From positions 19,145-83,144 of the forward strand of contig NZ_WNXX01000016.1 of NCBI RefSeq assembly GCF_009733795.1: 64,000 bases of DNA, written 5' to 3'. Positions 62,370 through 64,000 of the stretch are shown one piece after another (position 1 is the first letter of the stretch; each line of letters starts with the position of its first letter). The stretch is from Actinotalea caeni (GTDB lineage Bacteria; Actinomycetota; Actinomycetes; Actinomycetales; Beutenbergiaceae). Below the pieces are notes generated by a model. That model did no database searches. It was not told the origin of the DNA and saw only the letters and a program-made list of their open reading frames with translations. Made by a program: the position numbers and the translations under genes.

Positions 62370-63589
62370 CGCGCCCCCTCCAGGACCTCGATCTCGTCGC
62401 CCTCGTGCACCTCGGTGACGTCGGCGGGCACCCGGGCGAGCCCGTCGGCGCCCGCGAGTCCGCCGACCAGGTGGCTGCCCGACCCGCGTCGCGACGACGG
62501 GTGCACGAGCGGCGTGATGCCGTCACGCGTGATCGTGACCGGCATGTACTGCTCCCGCCCCGGCGGGCTCGACCACGACACCGCGGCCCGGGCCGGCAGG
62601 AACGCCGGCTCCACGTCCCTCTCGCCGGCGAGCCGTCGCAGCGCCGACCGCACGAACACCTCGAACGAGACGTAGACGCTCACCGGGTTGCCGGGCAGCG
62701 CGACGACGAGCGTGCCGTCGGCCAGCCGTCCGGAACCCTGCGGCTTGCCCGGCTGCATCGCGACCGGTCCGAACCACATCGACGGCAGCGGCGCGAGCAC
62801 GGCCTTGACGACGTCGTACGCGCCGACGCTGACCCCGCCGGACAGGATGATCGCGTCGACGCGCGGGGAGACCTCGGCGAGCGTCGCGCGCAGGGCGTCC
62901 TCGTCGTCGGGCACCGCGCTGACCCGTTCCGGCACGCAGCCGGCCTCGGCGACCGCGGCCGCGAGCAGGTGGCTGTTGGAGTCGGGGATCTGGCCGTGCG
63001 CGAGCGGCTCGCCCGCGCGCACGAGCTCGGAGCCGGTCGAGACGACCGCGACCCGCGGCCGTGCGTGCACGTCGAGCAGGCCGTGCCCGGCCGCGGCGGC
63101 GGCGCCGAGGTGCCGCGCGGTCAGGCGGGTCCCGGCGCGCAGCACGAGCGCGCCGGTCGCGAGGTCGTCGCCCGCGCGCCGCACGTGGGTGCCGACGGCG
63201 CTGGGCCGCCGGACGACGACCCGCTCGGTGCCGCCGTCGGTCACCTCGACCGGGACGACGGCGTCGGCGCCGGCGGGCATCGGAGCGCCCGTCATGATCC
63301 GGATCGCGGTGCCGGGCGCGAGCGTGAGGCGGTCGGTGCGTCCGGCCGGGACGTCGTCGGCGACGGGGAGCACGACCGGGCGCTCGTCGGTCGCGCCCGC
63401 GACGTCGTCGGCCCGGACCGCGTAGCCGTCCATCGCCGAGTTGTCGAACGGCGGCGTCGGGACGCGGGCGTGCAGGTCGTTCGCGAGCACGAGACCGGCG
63501 GCGTCGGCGAGATGGGTCGGCGCGCTCGCGGTCGGCTCGACCAGCGCGAGCACCTGCTGCCGGTACGCGGCCGCGGAGATCGCGCTCAT
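62366..63589 (-). CDS. moeA: Molybdopterin molybdenumtransferase MoeA
   Basis: MoeA inserts molybdate into adenylated molybdopterin. The 407-residue protein has PPFDNSAMDGYAVRADDV, IRIMTGAPMPAGADAVVPVE, the segment VSTGSELVRAGEPLAHGQIP, ILSGGVSVGAYDVVK and MQPGKPQGSGRLADGTLVVA with LPGNPVSVYVSFEVF. Domain order is that of MoeA. It overlaps the rhodanese gene and moaC by 4 bases each. Confidence 0.96.
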   Translation of the reverse strand: MSAISAAAYRQQVLALVEPTASAPTHLADAAGLVLANDLHARVPTPPFDNSAMDGYAVRADDVAGATDERPVVLPVADDVPAGRTDRLTLAPGTAIRIMTGAPMPAGADAVVPVEVTDGGTERVVVRRPSAVGTHVRRAGDDLATGALVLRAGTRLTARHLGAAAAAGHGLLDVHARPRVAVVSTGSELVRAGEPLAHGQIPDSNSHLLAAAVAEAGCVPERVSAVPDDEDALRATLAEVSPRVDAIILSGGVSVGAYDVVKAVLAPLPSMWFGPVAMQPGKPQGSGRLADGTLVVALPGNPVSVYVSFEVFVRSALRRLAGERDVEPAFLPARAAVSWSSPPGREQYMPVTITRDGITPLVHPSSRRGSGSHLVGGLAGADGLARVPADVTEVHEGDEIEVLEGAR

Positions 63590-64000
63590 GCCGATCGCGA
63601 GGTGGTCGCGAGCCAGGCGGGGAAGCCGCCGGCGAGCGAGACGGCGTCGCGGCCGTCGGCGCGCAGCAGCGCGGCCGCCCGCTCCGAGCGGGGCCCGGCC
63701 TTGCAGTAGGCGACGATCGTGCCCTCGCGGGGGACCGCGGTGCGCCCGGCCTCGGTGAGCAGCCGGGCGAGCGGCACGTGCAGCGCACCCGGGATGCTGC
63801 CCGCGGCCACCTCGACCGGCTCGCGGACGTCGAGCACCGTCACCGGCGCGTCGCCCTCGAGCAGCGCGCGCAGCTCGGCGGCGTCGATGACCGGCACCTC
63901 CGGGCGAGCGAACGGCGAGGCCACGGGAGCGGCCGCCGCCGGGGCCGGCGTCGGGGCAGCGGGCGGCTGCGCGGCCGGCGCCTGCGCTGCGGGCTCCGCG
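63586..64000 (-). CDS. Rhodanese-domain protein, probably the C terminus of a MoeZ (MoeBR) sulfurtransferase (cut by the window edge)
   Basis: The visible 138 residues are a rhodanese domain with VTVLDVREPVEVAAGSIPGA and the active-site loop IVAYCKAGPRSERAAALL (persulfide Cys). A GTG at 63924 could start a short protein, but the frame stays open to the window edge through an Ala/Pro/Gln linker (PAPAAAAP). Such a linker followed by a CKxGxRS-type rhodanese suggests a MoeZ-like fusion whose adenylyltransferase part lies outside. MoeZ activates MoaD, the last gene of this operon. I therefore treat it as partial. Confidence 0.8.
   Translation of the reverse strand, partial: AEPAAQAPAAQPPAAPTPAPAAAAPVASPFARPEVPVIDAAELRALLEGDAPVTVLDVREPVEVAAGSIPGALHVPLARLLTEAGRTAVPREGTIVAYCKAGPRSERAAALLRADGRDAVSLAGGFPAWLATTSRSA

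Noticed and set aside
63586..63924. A complete single-domain rhodanese starting at GTG 63924
   Set aside because: The frame stays open through an Ala/Pro linker to the window edge and the active-site loop is MoeZ-like, so a partial fusion protein is more likely.

Overview
The window is chromosomal DNA from a very GC-rich actinobacterium. Evidence: third codon positions are almost always G or C; it carries Lsr2, CarD, SenX3-RegX3, an LpqE-like lipoprotein, DUF3263 and DUF4032 proteins; there are two CIRCE operators before a stand-alone groEL; and many genes look leaderless. Gene order matches blocks known from Mycobacterium (ftsH-folE-folP-folB-folK-DUF3180-DUF2520-panC-lysS-lsr2, and carD-ispD-ispF-cysS-rlmB). 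The general feel (trehalose genes, polysaccharide enzymes, a sugar-transport ATPase) suggests the order Micrococcales, perhaps near Cellulomonadaceae. That placement is inference.

Layout. 1-10 kb: the end of ftsH, the folate genes (folE, folP and a folB-folK fusion), a DUF3180 protein, a pair of bacterial PH-domain membrane proteins, a DUF2520-PanC fusion, lysS and a small membrane protein, most overlapping by a few bases. 10-12.3 kb: lsr2, a beta-propeller lactonase and gpmA. 12.3-17.4 kb: an XRE-HTH/MurA-like fusion, then the phosphate module phoU <-> senX3-regX3 with a PHO-box-like triple repeat between them, then an lpqE-like gene. 17.6-19.3 kb: carD-ispD-ispF, translationally coupled. 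19.3-30.9 kb: an accessory block that splits ispF from cysS. It holds a Tat-exported polysaccharide lyase, two MarR regulators each next to a transporter, a PadR/DUF1048/ABC drug-efflux operon, ogt and small metabolic genes. 31-43.5 kb: cysS, rlmB, a coiled-coil protein of unknown function, a DUF4032 kinase-like protein, an MsmK/UgpC sugar ATPase with a strong palindromic operator, otsBA, a Ser/Thr kinase, two tandem DsbA-like proteins (the second without its cysteines) and tRNA-Thr(UGU). 43.6-57 kb: an S9 peptidase, an acyl-CoA dehydrogenase, an SGNH hydrolase, ung, a LytR_C protein, a GH15-like enzyme, an HTTM protein, a phytoene-desaturase-like oxidoreductase and groEL. 57-64 kb: an HhH endonuclease-like protein, an HD hydrolase, a histidine phosphatase, a HisN-like phosphatase and a compact leftward molybdenum-cofactor operon.

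The structure least explained by known features is a pair of short-repeat arrays. At 60411-60790 four 28-bp units face four inverted 28-bp units across a loop of about 165 bp; a 28-codon reading frame with six cysteines fills the right part of that loop. At 13951-14106 a related repeat (period 29 bp) is arranged in the same way, one unit facing three. The two cores align well (GCAAAGTGCGGTGAAACC and GCAGGAGTGGGTTGAAACC), which points to one repeat family.

About seventeen genes have a TAnnnT-like -10 hexamer ending 6-8 nt before the start codon. I read these as leaderless transcripts and used them to choose starts. All functional calls are from sequence reading alone; no database search was possible.
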